Below are positions 21,252-33,172 of a stretch of 64,000 nt of DNA, piece by piece. Made by a program: the position numbers and the translations under genes. Each line of letters begins with the position of its first letter. The stretch's first letter is position 1. The notes below the pieces were generated by a model. The model did not search any database. It was not told the DNA's origin and saw only the letters and a program-made list of their open reading frames with translations. Source of the stretch: Zoogloeaceae bacterium G21618-S1. Its GTDB lineage: Bacteria > Pseudomonadota > Gammaproteobacteria > Burkholderiales > Rhodocyclaceae. The DNA is taken from NCBI GenBank assembly GCA_027214125.1, contig JAPWHF010000003.1, positions 300,592 through 364,591 on the forward strand, in the 5' to 3' direction.

Positions 21252-22709
21252 TCAGCCGCCGAGTTTGCTGCGCAGCACTTCGTTGACCTGGGTCGGGTTG
21301 GCCTTGCCGCGCGAGGCCTTCATCACCTGACCGACCAGCGCGTTGAGCGCCTTTTCCTTGCCGGCGCGGAATTCTTCGACCGACTTGGGATTGGCGGCCA
21401 GCACGTCGTCGACGATGGCTTCGAGCGCGCCGCTGTCGTTCATCTGCTTGAGGCCCTGGGCCTCGATGATGGCATCGACGTCGGCGCCGGCCTCGCTCCA
21501 CAGCGTGTCGAACACCTTTTTACCGGCGTTGTTGGAGATGGTGCCGTCGGCAATGCGTCTGACCAGCGCGGCCAGTTGCGCCGGGCCGACCGGCGAGTCG
21601 GTGATGTCGCGCTCGGCCTTGTTCAGGCGCGCGGCCAGCTCACCCATGATCCAGTTGGCGCAGGGCTTGGCCAGCGTGTCGCCGGCCGCGGCCACGGCGG
21701 CTTCAAAATAAGTGGCGGCGTCGCGGCTGCTGGTCAGCGTGATGGCGTCGTAGGCCGACAGGCCCCAATCGGCTTCGAAGCGCGCACGCATGGCACCGGG
21801 CAGCTCGGGCAGCGCGGCGCGTGTGCGTTCGATCCAGTCCTCGCTGATCACCACCGGCAGCAGGTCGGGGTCGGGGAAGTAGCGGTAGTCGTGGGCGTCT
21901 TCCTTGGAGCGCATCATGCGCGTCTCGCCGCTGTCCGGGTCGAACAGCACGGTGGCCTGCTCGACGCGGCCGCCGTCTTCAATGCGCTCGATCTGCCATT
22001 GGATTTCGTAGTCGATGGCCTGCTGCAGAAAGCGGAAGGAGTTGAGGTTCTTGATCTCGCGGCGGGTGCCCAGCTCGGCGCCGGGCCGGCGCACCGAGAC
22101 GTTGGCGTCGCAGCGGAAAGAGCCCTCCTGCATGTTGCCGTCGCAGATGTCGATCCAGCGCACCAGGGTGTGCAGCGCGCGGGCGTAGGCCACGGCTTCG
22201 GCGGAGGAGCGCATGTCGGGCTCGGAGACGATCTCGAGCAGCGGCGTGCCGGCGCGGTTGAGGTCGATGCCACTCATGCCGTGGAAGTCTTCGTGCAGGC
22301 TTTTGCCGGCGTCTTCTTCGAGGTGGGCGCGGGTCAGAGTGACGGTTTTGTCGTAAGCTGCGTCGCCCTCGCCGACACGTATCGTGACCTGGCCACCGAC
22401 CACCACCGGCAGCTCGAACTGACTGATCTGATAGCCCTTGGGCAGATCGGGGTAGAAGTAATTCTTGCGGGCGAACACGCTCTTGCGCGCCACCTCGGCG
22501 TCAATGGCCAGGCCGAAGCGGATCGCGCGTTCGACCGCGCCCTTGTTGAGCACCGGCAGCACGCCGGGCAAGGCGATATCTACCGCGCTGGCCTGGGCGT
22601 TGGCTTCGGCGCCAAAGGCGGTGGTGGCGCCCGAAAAAATCTTCGAGGCGGTGTTGAGCTGGGCGTGAATCTCCAGCCCGATGACGACTTCCCAATCCGG
22701 TCGGCTCAT
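21252..22709 (-). CDS. gatB: Aspartyl/glutamyl-tRNA amidotransferase subunit B
   Basis: 485 residues. It forms the kinase/tRNA-binding part of GatCAB, which converts Glu-tRNA(Gln) or Asp-tRNA(Asn) to the amide form. [15 protein letters not shown] and [20 protein letters not shown] are diagnostic, and the C-terminal YqeY-like tail domain is intact. A lipoprotein gene is inserted between gatA and gatB. The very long open frame on the opposite strand is a GC shadow. Confidence 0.97.
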   Translation of the reverse strand: MSRPDWEVVIGLEIHAQLNTASKIFSGATTAFGAEANAQASAVDIALPGVLPVLNKGAVERAIRFGLAIDAEVARKSVFARKNYFYPDLPKGYQISQFELPVVVGGQVTIRVGEGDAAYDKTVTLTRAHLEEDAGKSLHEDFHGMSGIDLNRAGTPLLEIVSEPDMRSSAEAVAYARALHTLVRWIDICDGNMQEGSFRCDANVSVRRPGAELGTRREIKNLNSFRFLQQAIDYEIQWQIERIEDGGRVEQATVLFDPDSGETRMMRSKEDAHDYRYFPDPDLLPVVISEDWIERTRAALPELPGAMRARFEADWGLSAYDAITLTSSRDAATYFEAAVAAAGDTLAKPCANWIMGELAARLNKAERDITDSPVGPAQLAALVRRIADGTISNNAGKKVFDTLWSEAGADVDAIIEAQGLKQMNDSGALEAIVDDVLAANPKSVEEFRAGKEKALNALVGQVMKASRGKANPTQVNEVLRSKLGG

Positions 22710-22766
22710 GGCGTTGTGCTCTTTGTGTCTATCGGGGCGCCGCAGATCGACGCCCTGTCATTCAAT

Positions 22767-23357
22767 TCAGTCGCAACGGCCGACCCGGCGGTCAAACAGG
22801 ATCGGCAGTGCGTCGTAAAAAATGGTCTGCGGCGCGCAGTGCGCCGCGCAGTTGTTATAGGCCAGCACCACTTGCGGGCCTTGCTCCCAGAGCATCAGCG
22901 TGCAGCCGCTGTTGTCGCGTGCGCGCAGTTCGATGCTTGGCAGGATGCGGGTTTGTTCAAAGTCGGCCAGGGTGAATTCGCAAGCGCCCTTGGGTTGCGC
23001 CACCCGGGCGCGCAGATAGCGCACCTGGCCTTGCGACACATCGACGTCGGCCTGCACGGTGTGCTTGCGCTCGTCTCGGGCCGCGCAGCGCATGGCCAGG
23101 TCAATGGGGGTTGCGGTCATGGCACGGCCGGAGCGCGTGGCACGCGGCGCCGGCGGCGCAGGCGGTGTGGCCGCCAGCGGCTCGGCAGGCAATTCGCGCA
23201 GCTCGGGTTGCGGCGTGGGCAGAATGATGGGCTGCTCGATTGGGCGATCGCGCGGCGGAAACGGCGTGCCGCAGGCGGCCAGCAGGACGCCCGCACCGAG
23301 CACAGTGAGCCGGCGGGCGCGCCATGGGGCGAGTGCGATGGTGCCGGTGGCCTGCAT
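22767..23357 (-). CDS. Putative lipoprotein between gatA and gatB
   Basis: 196 residues. A hydrophobic leader with lipobox LLAAC (Cys29) is followed by a Pro/Ala-rich linker (residues ~30-75). A compact domain then has five or more cysteines (MRCAARDE, GACEFTLADFEQTRILPSIELRARD, NNCAAHC). No family recognised. It sits 57 bp from gatB and 16 bp from gatA on the same strand, so it is probably co-transcribed. Nothing links a lipoprotein to tRNA amidation. Confidence 0.8.
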   Translation of the reverse strand: MQATGTIALAPWRARRLTVLGAGVLLAACGTPFPPRDRPIEQPIILPTPQPELRELPAEPLAATPPAPPAPRATRSGRAMTATPIDLAMRCAARDERKHTVQADVDVSQGQVRYLRARVAQPKGACEFTLADFEQTRILPSIELRARDNSGCTLMLWEQGPQVVLAYNNCAAHCAPQTIFYDALPILFDRRVGRCD

Positions 23358-23373
23358 GCGGGGTCGCCTGGGC

Positions 23374-26277
<2,904 letters not shown>

Positions 26278-26346
26278 TCGATGCGAACGGGCGCGTGCGG
26301 TCCTGCGCCCGTGGCACCGCTTGCAACGCAGCCTTGAAGTGATGCC

Positions 26347-27222
26347 GTGGTAGGTCACGCTCCTCCACCTATCTTCCGCCGTGGACCCGCCCCGCTGGTC
26401 CGCCTGTGGTTTTTCGTTATCGTCTGTCTGGCGATGCTCGTCGCCGACCTGCATTTCCGTTATCTCGAAGTGGTGCGCCAGACCTTGTCGGTGGTGCTCT
26501 ATCCGGTCGAAATGGCCGCGGCCACGCCGGCCGAGTTCGTCAGCAATGCGTCCAAGTACTTCGCCACGCTGATCAAGGTGCAGCGCGAGAATCGCGAGAT
26601 GCGCCGCAAGGCGCTGGCCGACGCCGAGCGTCTGCTGCGTCAGACCGATCTGGAGCAGGAGAACAAGCGCTTGCGCGGGCTGATGGCGATGTCCGAGCGC
26701 ATCAGTGTCACCTCAGTCGCCGCCGACGTGCTCTACGAAGCGCGCGATGTGTTCTCGCGCAAGGTGATCGTCGATCACGGCTCGCAGCAAGATGTCACCG
26801 CCGGTCAGGTGGTGGTCGATGAACTCGGGGTGGTCGGTCAGGTCACACGGGTCTATCCCATTCAATCCGAGGTGACCTTGCTGACCGACAAGGCCCAGGC
26901 CGTGCCCGTTCGGGTCGAACGTACCGGTCAGCGTGGTGTGGTGTATGGCGCGGGCGAAGGCATGCTCGAACTGCGCTATCTGCTGGCCAATGCCGATGTG
27001 CAGCCGGGTGACCGGCTGGTCACCTCCGGGCTGGACGGCCTTTTTCTGCCGGGGTTGCCGGTGGCGCGGGTGGTCAGTGTCAATCGCGAACTTCAGGCTT
27101 TCGCGCAGATCGTCTGCGAGCCGGTGGCGCGGGTGGGCCATGCCGCGCAGGTGCTGATCCTCGGCCGCGCCCAGCCAGCGCCCGAGCGGCAGGTGCCGCC
27201 GCCCGCCACGCCCAAGGACTGA
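26347..27222 (+). CDS. mreC: Rod shape-determining protein MreC
   Basis: 291 residues. A short cytoplasmic N-terminus, one membrane helix (about residues 18-36) and a coiled coil (RENREMRRKALADAERLLRQTDLEQENKRLRG) lead into the double beta-barrel periplasmic domain (KVIVDHGSQQDVTAGQVVV, GLDGLFLPGLPVARVVSV). The start codon is GTG at 26347. mreD follows after 4 bp. Confidence 0.93.
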   Translation: MVGHAPPPIFRRGPAPLVRLWFFVIVCLAMLVADLHFRYLEVVRQTLSVVLYPVEMAAATPAEFVSNASKYFATLIKVQRENREMRRKALADAERLLRQTDLEQENKRLRGLMAMSERISVTSVAADVLYEARDVFSRKVIVDHGSQQDVTAGQVVVDELGVVGQVTRVYPIQSEVTLLTDKAQAVPVRVERTGQRGVVYGAGEGMLELRYLLANADVQPGDRLVTSGLDGLFLPGLPVARVVSVNRELQAFAQIVCEPVARVGHAAQVLILGRAQPAPERQVPPPATPKD

Positions 27223-27226
27223 CGGC

Positions 27227-27748
27227 ATGCAACCCACTCATCGCTCCCGCCGCATCCTCCGTCCGGTCCGTATCTGGTTTGTGTTCCTGTCGCTGTTCGT
27301 GGCCTTGTTGCTGTCCTATATCCCGACCGGGCAGTTGCCCGGCGTGCCCGACTGGGTGGCGCTGCTGCTGGCCTTCTGGAGTGTGCGCGAGCGTCAGGTG
27401 GTCGGCATGGGGACGGGATTTGTCTTTGGTGTGCTGGTCGACATCGGTCACGGCGCGGCCATGGGGCAGCATGCGCTGGCCTATGTGCTGCTGACCTACG
27501 CGGCCAACGCGGTGTCGCGCCGGGTGTTGTGGTTCGCTCCGGTGCAACAGTCGGTGCAGATTCTGCCCCTGCTGCTGGGGGTGCAGTTGGTGATGGTGGT
27601 GGTGCGGATGCTGGCCGGCGCCGAGTTTCCGGGTTGGGGTTATTTCCTGAGTAGCGTCAGTGGCGCGCTGCTATGGTTGCCCTTGCATTTCGTGCTGCTG
27701 CTGCCTCAGTTTCAGCCCGAAGAGCGCGACGACAACCGACCGATCTGA
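27227..27748 (+). CDS. mreD: Rod shape-determining protein MreD
   Basis: 173-residue inner-membrane protein with five or so hydrophobic segments. It lies directly after mreC, as in nearly all mre operons. RRILRPVRIWFVFLSLFVALLLSYIPTG matches betaproteobacterial MreD. It is followed by a 155-bp repeat-rich gap before mrdA. Confidence 0.92.
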   Translation: MQPTHRSRRILRPVRIWFVFLSLFVALLLSYIPTGQLPGVPDWVALLLAFWSVRERQVVGMGTGFVFGVLVDIGHGAAMGQHALAYVLLTYAANAVSRRVLWFAPVQQSVQILPLLLGVQLVMVVVRMLAGAEFPGWGYFLSSVSGALLWLPLHFVLLLPQFQPEERDDNRPI

Positions 27749-27765
27749 AATGAGAGGATCACGGC

Positions 27766-27900
27766 CCCCACGCTCGCTTTGCTCGCTGCCCCCCGAGGGG
27801 GCTGCGCACGCCCTTCGGGCGGCCGGGCGGGCGCGCGGACGGCCTCCACGCTCGCGCTGCTCGCGGAGGGTAGGCTTTGCACAGGCGGCCGGGTGGCATT
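27766..27900. repeat. GC-rich palindromic intergenic repeat region
   Basis: Between mreD and mrdA there are two copies of CACGCTCGC (27769-27777, 27847-27855), each followed by a similar TGCTCGC segment. The palindromes CCCCCCGAGGGGG (around 27789-27801) and GCCCTTCGGGC lie between them. This resembles GC-rich intergenic repeats I recall from betaproteobacterial genomes. No gene is present. Such hairpins could end or attenuate the mreBCD transcript. Confidence 0.6.
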
Positions 27901-27903
27901 GAG

Positions 27904-29793
27904 ATGACCGAGTTCCGCTCCCCCGATCAAGAAGTCAGCCGACTGCGTGTCCGCCTGGTGGTGGCCGGTTTGTTCATGCTGATCTGCCTCAGTCTGCTGG
28001 CGGCCCGGTTTGTCTATCTGCAGGTTGTGCGCTTCGACTACTACCACACCCGCGCGGAAGACAACCGCATTGCCCTGGTGCCGGTGCCGCCCAATCGGGG
28101 TGCCATCGTCGATCGCAATGGCAAGGTGCTGGCGCGCAACTTTGCCGCCTATACGCTGGACATTACACCGTCACAGGTCGAGGATCTCGACGATACGATC
28201 GACCGCCTTTCTGAAATTGTCGATATTTCTGATTACGATCGACGACGTTTCAAGAAATTTCGCGAAGAAAGCAAGTTCTTCGAGAGCGTGCCCATTCGTA
28301 CCAAGCTCACCGATGAAGAGGTGGCCCGCTTCATCGCTAGGCGCTATCTCTTCCCCGGCGTCGATGTGCAGGCGCGACTGTTCCGTGAATACCCGCAGGG
28401 CGACTTGCTGGGCCATGTGGTGGGCTACATGGGGCGGATCAACAATCGCGATGTGGACAATCTCGAAACCCGTGGCGAGACTGCCAACTACCGTGGCACC
28501 GAGCACATCGGCAAGCGGGGTCTGGAGGAGAGCTACGAGGCCGAGTTGCATGGCAAGACCGGCTCGGAGCAGGTCGAGGTAGACGCGGGCGGGCGCAAGG
28601 TGCGCCTGCTCAGCCGCCGCACGGCTGTGCCCGGCAATAGCCTGATCCTCACCGTCGATGCGGGTCTGCAGGCGGTGGCTCACCAAGCCTTTGGCGAACG
28701 CCGTGGCGCGCTGGTGGCGATCGAGCCGTCGACCGGTGGGGTGCTGGCGCTGGTGTCGTCGCCCAGCTTTGATCCCAACCTGTTTGTGGATGGCATTTCG
28801 GTGGCGGACTGGAAGGGTCTGAACGAGTCACCCGATCGCCCGCTGCTCAACCGGGCCATCTACTCGGCCTACCCGCCGGGTTCCACCTTCAAGCCGTTCA
28901 TGGGGCTGGCGGGGCTGAGTACCGGCAAGCGCACGCCGCAGCAGGCCATTGCCGACCCGGGGTTTTTTGTGTTCGGTGGTCATCGCTTCATGGATGACAA
29001 GGTCGGCGGGCACGGCATGGTCGATTTGCACACCTCCATCGTTCAGTCGTGCAATACCTATTACTACATGCTGGCGAATGATCTGGGCATCGAGGGCATT
29101 GCCGATTTCATGCGGCCCTTCGGTTTCGGTCAGCTCACCGGCATCGATTTGCCCGGCGAGGCCGACGGCGTCTTGCCCTCGCCCGACTGGAAGCGCAAAC
29201 GTTTCAAGAAGCCGGGGCAGCAAAAATGGTATGGCGGTGAGACCATTTCGGTGGGTATCGGTCAGGGCTACAACGCCTATACACCGCTGCAGATGGCCAC
29301 GGCCTTGTCGGCACTGGTCAACGACGGCGTGGTGTTCAAGCCGCACGTGGTCAAATACGTGGTCGATCCGCAAACCGGCGCCCGGCGCGAGGTCGAGCCG
29401 AAACCGATTCGCCAGATTCCGCTCAAACCCGCCCATCTGGCGGCCATCCGCGCGGCCATGGTGGATGTGAACAAGACGGGTACCGGTGCGCGTGCCTTTG
29501 CCGGGGCGGAGTATTCGGCGGGCGGCAAGACCGGCACCGCTCAGGTGTATTCCTTGAAAGGCAGCAAATACAAGGAGGGCAACGTCGCCGAGCGACTGCG
29601 CGACCACTCGTGGTTCATCGCCTTTGCGCCAGCCGACAAGCCGCGGATTGCCTTGGCGGTGCTGGTCGAGAATGGCGGCTTTGGCTCGCGCTCGGCCGCA
29701 CCGATCGCGCGCCAGGTCATCGACTATTATTTGCTGGGCAAGCGCCCGGCCGGCCAGGCGTCGGAAGACGAAGACGCCCCGGCGGACCATTGA
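27904..29793 (+). CDS. mrdA: Penicillin-binding protein 2 (elongasome transpeptidase)
   Basis: 629 residues. DD-transpeptidase of cell elongation. It has a short cytoplasmic tail, one membrane anchor (residues ~17-40), the PBP dimer domain and the transpeptidase domain. The active-site set is S327xxK330 (PPGSTFKPF), SCN (VQSCNTYYY) and KTG (GGKTGTAQV). It is followed after 13 bp by its SEDS partner rodA. ATG 27904 has only a weak ribosome site; the repeat region lies just upstream. Confidence 0.96.
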   Translation: MTEFRSPDQEVSRLRVRLVVAGLFMLICLSLLAARFVYLQVVRFDYYHTRAEDNRIALVPVPPNRGAIVDRNGKVLARNFAAYTLDITPSQVEDLDDTIDRLSEIVDISDYDRRRFKKFREESKFFESVPIRTKLTDEEVARFIARRYLFPGVDVQARLFREYPQGDLLGHVVGYMGRINNRDVDNLETRGETANYRGTEHIGKRGLEESYEAELHGKTGSEQVEVDAGGRKVRLLSRRTAVPGNSLILTVDAGLQAVAHQAFGERRGALVAIEPSTGGVLALVSSPSFDPNLFVDGISVADWKGLNESPDRPLLNRAIYSAYPPGSTFKPFMGLAGLSTGKRTPQQAIADPGFFVFGGHRFMDDKVGGHGMVDLHTSIVQSCNTYYYMLANDLGIEGIADFMRPFGFGQLTGIDLPGEADGVLPSPDWKRKRFKKPGQQKWYGGETISVGIGQGYNAYTPLQMATALSALVNDGVVFKPHVVKYVVDPQTGARREVEPKPIRQIPLKPAHLAAIRAAMVDVNKTGTGARAFAGAEYSAGGKTGTAQVYSLKGSKYKEGNVAERLRDHSWFIAFAPADKPRIALAVLVENGGFGSRSAAPIARQVIDYYLLGKRPAGQASEDEDAPADH

Positions 29794-29806
29794 GGAGGGC
29801 CGACTG

Positions 29807-30946
29807 ATGGAATTTCGCTTACACCCGGTCGCCCTGATCCGCGCCATCTTGCGCCCGATCGACCCGCCCTTGTTCCTGCTGCTGACGGTGCTGCTGGCGG
29901 CGGCGCTGGTAGTGATGCAAAGCGCTTCGCCGGCGCGCATGGAGGCGCAACTGGCCAACACCGGCGTGGCGCTCGCGCTGATGTGGGTGACGGCACGGAT
30001 TCCCTCGGCACGGCTGCTGTCGCTGGCGATGCCGCTGTATGTGCTCGGGGTGGTGCTGTTGATTGGCGTGGCGTTGTTTGGCGAAATTTCAAAAGGCGCG
30101 CAGCGCTGGCTGGATCTGGGCGTGGCCCGCATTCAACCCTCCGAGCTGATGAAGATTGCCATGCCCTTGATGCTCGCCTGGTTCTTTCAGCAGCGCGAAG
30201 GCGCCATTGGCTTTGTCGAATTTGTGCTTGCCGGGGTGTTGCTGGCTGTGCCGGTCGCCTTGATCGTCACACAGCCCGACCTGGGCACCAGCCTGCTGGT
30301 GGCGGCGGCAGGGCTGTACGTGATTTTTTTCGCTGGCCTGAGCTGGAAGCTGATTGTCCCGCTGGTGTTGGTGGCCGTTGTCGGGTTGGGATCCATCGTC
30401 GCGTTTGGCGACACACTCTGCCAGCCCGAGGTGGACTGGCAGGTGTTGCGTGAATACCAGAAGCACCGCGTATGTACGCTGCTCGATCCGACCTCCGACC
30501 CGCTCGGCAAGGGCTTCCATATCATCCAGTCGACCATTGCCATTGGCTCCGGCGGGATGTTTGGCAAAGGCTGGATGCAGGGCACCCAGACCCATCTATC
30601 CTTCATTCCCGAGCGTCACACCGACTTCATTTTCGCGGTGATGGCAGAGGAGTTTGGCTTGATTGGCGCCCTGGTGTTGCTGGTGGTGTTGTTCATGCTC
30701 TTGCTGCGCGGGCTGATGATTGCCGCGGCCGCGCCAACCCTGGGCACTCGGCTGCTGGCTGGCGCCATCACCATGATTTTCTTCACCTATGCCTTTGTTA
30801 ACATGGGGATGGTCAGTGGTATCCTGCCCGTCGTCGGGGTGCCTCTGCCCTTCATCAGCTATGGCGGCACCGCGCTGGTGACCCTGTGTGTCGGGGTCGG
30901 CATCCTGATGAGTATCCAGCGCGAGCGTGCGCTCAGCCAGTCCTGA
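29807..30946 (+). CDS. rodA: SEDS peptidoglycan polymerase RodA (MrdB)
   Basis: 379 residues with about ten membrane helices. Glycosyltransferase of elongation acting with PBP2. FGEISKGAQRWLDLG, QPDLGTSLLVAAAG, FIPERHTDFIFAVMAEEFG and LPFISYGGTALVTL are RodA/FtsW signatures, with the catalytic aspartate in the HTDFIF loop. ATG 29807 is preceded by GGAGG; longer in-frame extensions overlap mrdA. Confidence 0.96.
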   Translation: MEFRLHPVALIRAILRPIDPPLFLLLTVLLAAALVVMQSASPARMEAQLANTGVALALMWVTARIPSARLLSLAMPLYVLGVVLLIGVALFGEISKGAQRWLDLGVARIQPSELMKIAMPLMLAWFFQQREGAIGFVEFVLAGVLLAVPVALIVTQPDLGTSLLVAAAGLYVIFFAGLSWKLIVPLVLVAVVGLGSIVAFGDTLCQPEVDWQVLREYQKHRVCTLLDPTSDPLGKGFHIIQSTIAIGSGGMFGKGWMQGTQTHLSFIPERHTDFIFAVMAEEFGLIGALVLLVVLFMLLLRGLMIAAAAPTLGTRLLAGAITMIFFTYAFVNMGMVSGILPVVGVPLPFISYGGTALVTLCVGVGILMSIQRERALSQS

Positions 30947-30958
30947 TTTCGCAGCCCA

Positions 30959-31918
30959 ATGCGTCCATTGCTTACTCGCCTGTTATTGATGTGTGTGGCC
31001 GCCACGCTGGCGGCGTGCTCCAGCGCGCCACCGAGCAAGGGCGGCGGTTCGGTGTCGGGCGCCATTCCCAATCTGCCGCGCAGCGGTGGCGGTTATTACA
31101 AGGATGATGGGCCGGGCGACAATGTGCCGTCCGACTTGCACGCCATCCCCGATGCGGTGCCGCGCGACGAACCGGTGCATCGCGCCAGTACGCGGCCGTA
31201 TACGGTGTTTGGCAAGGATTACGCGCCGATGGCGGTGCGCGACGACTTTCGCGAACGCGGTCGGGCCAGCTGGTATGGCCGCAAGTTTCATGGCAAGAAA
31301 ACCTCGATCGGCGAAACCTACGACATGTACGCCATGACGGGCGCGCACAAGACCTTGCCGCTGCCCAGCTATGTGCGGGTCACCAATGTGGCCAATGGCA
31401 ATTCGGTGGTCGTGCGCCTGAATGACCGCGGCCCTTTCCACTCGGGGCGGATCATCGATCTGTCTTACGCGGCGGCCTACAAGCTTGGCTATCTCGGGCA
31501 AGGCAGCGCGGAGGTCGAGATTGAAACCGTCGGGCTGGACGATATGCCGACGCTGCTTGTGGCCGACTCAACACCACCGACACAGGTGGCGGAGGCAATC
31601 CCCTTAGCGGTGCCGGTTGAGTCGTCTGCGGCCGATCCCGCGGCCATTCTCAACGGGGGGGGCGAGGTCGCGTCGTCGCTGACGGGCGAGGGGGTGTACC
31701 TTCAATTGGGCGCCTTCCAGACCCGGGAGAATGCCGAGGGTTTTCGCGGACACGTGGCCTCCGAGCTCGACTGGCTGCGCGAGCGATTGACCGTGCTCGA
31801 CCGCGACGGCCGTTTTCGTCTCCAGGCAGGGCCGTATGCCAGTGCGGCTGTCGCCAGAGCGGTGGCTGCGCGCATCGCCGACGTGCTGGATGTGAACGCT
31901 TTCTTGGTGTCGCGTTGA
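30959..31918 (+). CDS. rlpA: Septal ring lytic transglycosylase RlpA (lipoprotein)
   Basis: 319 residues. Lipobox LAAC with Cys20. The double-psi beta-barrel domain includes RASWYGRKFHGKKTSIGETYDMYAMTGAHKTLPLP, and RVTNVANGNSVVVRLNDRGPFH holds the catalytic Asp/His region. A C-terminal SPOR domain (YLQLGAFQTRENAEGF) binds denuded glycan strands. It is 12 bp after rodA, mirroring the E. coli mrdA-mrdB-rlpA-dacA order. Confidence 0.95.
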   Translation: MRPLLTRLLLMCVAATLAACSSAPPSKGGGSVSGAIPNLPRSGGGYYKDDGPGDNVPSDLHAIPDAVPRDEPVHRASTRPYTVFGKDYAPMAVRDDFRERGRASWYGRKFHGKKTSIGETYDMYAMTGAHKTLPLPSYVRVTNVANGNSVVVRLNDRGPFHSGRIIDLSYAAAYKLGYLGQGSAEVEIETVGLDDMPTLLVADSTPPTQVAEAIPLAVPVESSAADPAAILNGGGEVASSLTGEGVYLQLGAFQTRENAEGFRGHVASELDWLRERLTVLDRDGRFRLQAGPYASAAVARAVAARIADVLDVNAFLVSR

Positions 31919-31934
31919 ACCGACAGCTGCGATT

Positions 31935-31963
31935 TTGGTCAGGCACTGCGGTCGGCCTATAAT
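31935..31963 (+). promoter_or_regulatory. Predicted sigma-70 promoter of dacA
   Basis: TTGGTC (31935-31940) and a consensus TATAAT (31958-31963) are 17 bp apart, about 70 nt before the dacA ATG. dacA and the genes behind it may therefore have their own transcript in addition to read-through from rlpA. Confidence 0.6.
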
Positions 31964-32031
31964 CGTCCGGCCGCGTTTGGCGTTGGCGTTTTAGCCTTTT
32001 TTCCGTGTTTTTTCAGGATTTCCCCTTGCTC

Positions 32032-33159
32032 ATGCGTTTCTTTGCTGCACTGCTGTTTTCGTTGATTTCTCTCTCCTCGCTGGCGCAGAGTGCGCCGCCG
32101 CCGGCGCTGGCCGCCAAGGCGTGGTTGCTGGTCGATTACGGCGCCAATCAGGTGCTGGCCGCGCAGAACGCCGACGAGCGTATCGAGCCGGCCTCCTTGA
32201 CCAAGCTGATGACGGCCTACCTGACCTTCTCGGCCTTCAAGGCCAATACACTCAGCCGCGACCAGGTGATTCCGGTGTCCGAGCGGGCGTGGAAGATGGG
32301 CGGTTCGCGCATGTTTATCGAGCCGCGCCATGAAGTGACGGCCGATCAGCTCGTGCACGGCATGATCATCCAGTCCGGCAACGACGCCAGCGTGGCCCTG
32401 GCCGAGGCGATCGCCGGCTCTGAGGAGGCCTTTGCCGAGCTGATGAACCGCGAAGCCAAGCGCCTTGGCATGACCGCTACCCATTTCATGAATTCGACCG
32501 GCATGCCGGACGACCAGCACTACACCACCGCCCGCGATCTGAGTGTGCTGGCGTCGGCGGTGATTCGGGATTTCCCGGAGGACTACCGCCTGTATTCGGA
32601 AAAGGAATACACCTACAACAACATTCGCCAGCCCAACCGCAACCGTCTGTTGTGGATGGATGGGACAGTCGACGGCGTCAAAACCGGGCATACCGAAGCG
32701 GCGGGCTACTGTCTGGTGTCGTCGTCGGTGCGCGGGCCACGCCGGCTGATTTCCGTGGTGCTGGGCGCCGATTCCGATGGCGTGCGTGCGCAGGAGTCGC
32801 TCAAGCTGCTCAACTATGGCTTCCAGTTTTTCGACACCGTGACGCTCTACGAGAACGCCGCGCCAGTGTCGCGCTTCCGCGTCTGGCAAGGCACGGCCGA
32901 AGAAGTGCCGGTCGGTTTCCTCAAAGCCTTTGTGCTGTCGGTGCCTAAGGGCCAGGCCGACAAGCTTCAGGTCAGTCTGAACAGCGTTCAGCCGCTCGAA
33001 GCGCCGGTGCGTCAAGGTCAGGAGGTCGGCACGCTGACGCTCTCGCTGGACGGCCAGGCTATCGGCACCTATCCGGTCGTCGCCCTCGAAGAGGTCACAC
33101 TGGCCGGCTGGTTTGGCCGGATGTGGGATGCGATTCGCTGGTGGATCAAGAATCTCTGA
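32032..33159 (+). CDS. dacA: D-alanyl-D-alanine carboxypeptidase (PBP5/6 family)
   Basis: 375 residues with a signal peptide (MRFFAALLFSLISLSSLAQS). Catalytic motifs are S55LTK58, SGN (115-117) and KTG (217-219). A C-terminal beta domain and an amphipathic membrane anchor (WFGRMWDAIRWWIKNL) follow, as in PBP5. ATG 32032 is chosen because the leader begins there; a GTG at 32005 is possible. It trims pentapeptides and releases D-Ala. Confidence 0.94.
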   Translation: MRFFAALLFSLISLSSLAQSAPPPALAAKAWLLVDYGANQVLAAQNADERIEPASLTKLMTAYLTFSAFKANTLSRDQVIPVSERAWKMGGSRMFIEPRHEVTADQLVHGMIIQSGNDASVALAEAIAGSEEAFAELMNREAKRLGMTATHFMNSTGMPDDQHYTTARDLSVLASAVIRDFPEDYRLYSEKEYTYNNIRQPNRNRLLWMDGTVDGVKTGHTEAAGYCLVSSSVRGPRRLISVVLGADSDGVRAQESLKLLNYGFQFFDTVTLYENAAPVSRFRVWQGTAEEVPVGFLKAFVLSVPKGQADKLQVSLNSVQPLEAPVRQGQEVGTLTLSLDGQAIGTYPVVALEEVTLAGWFGRMWDAIRWWIKNL

Positions 33160-33172
33160 GACGGAGCCTGAC

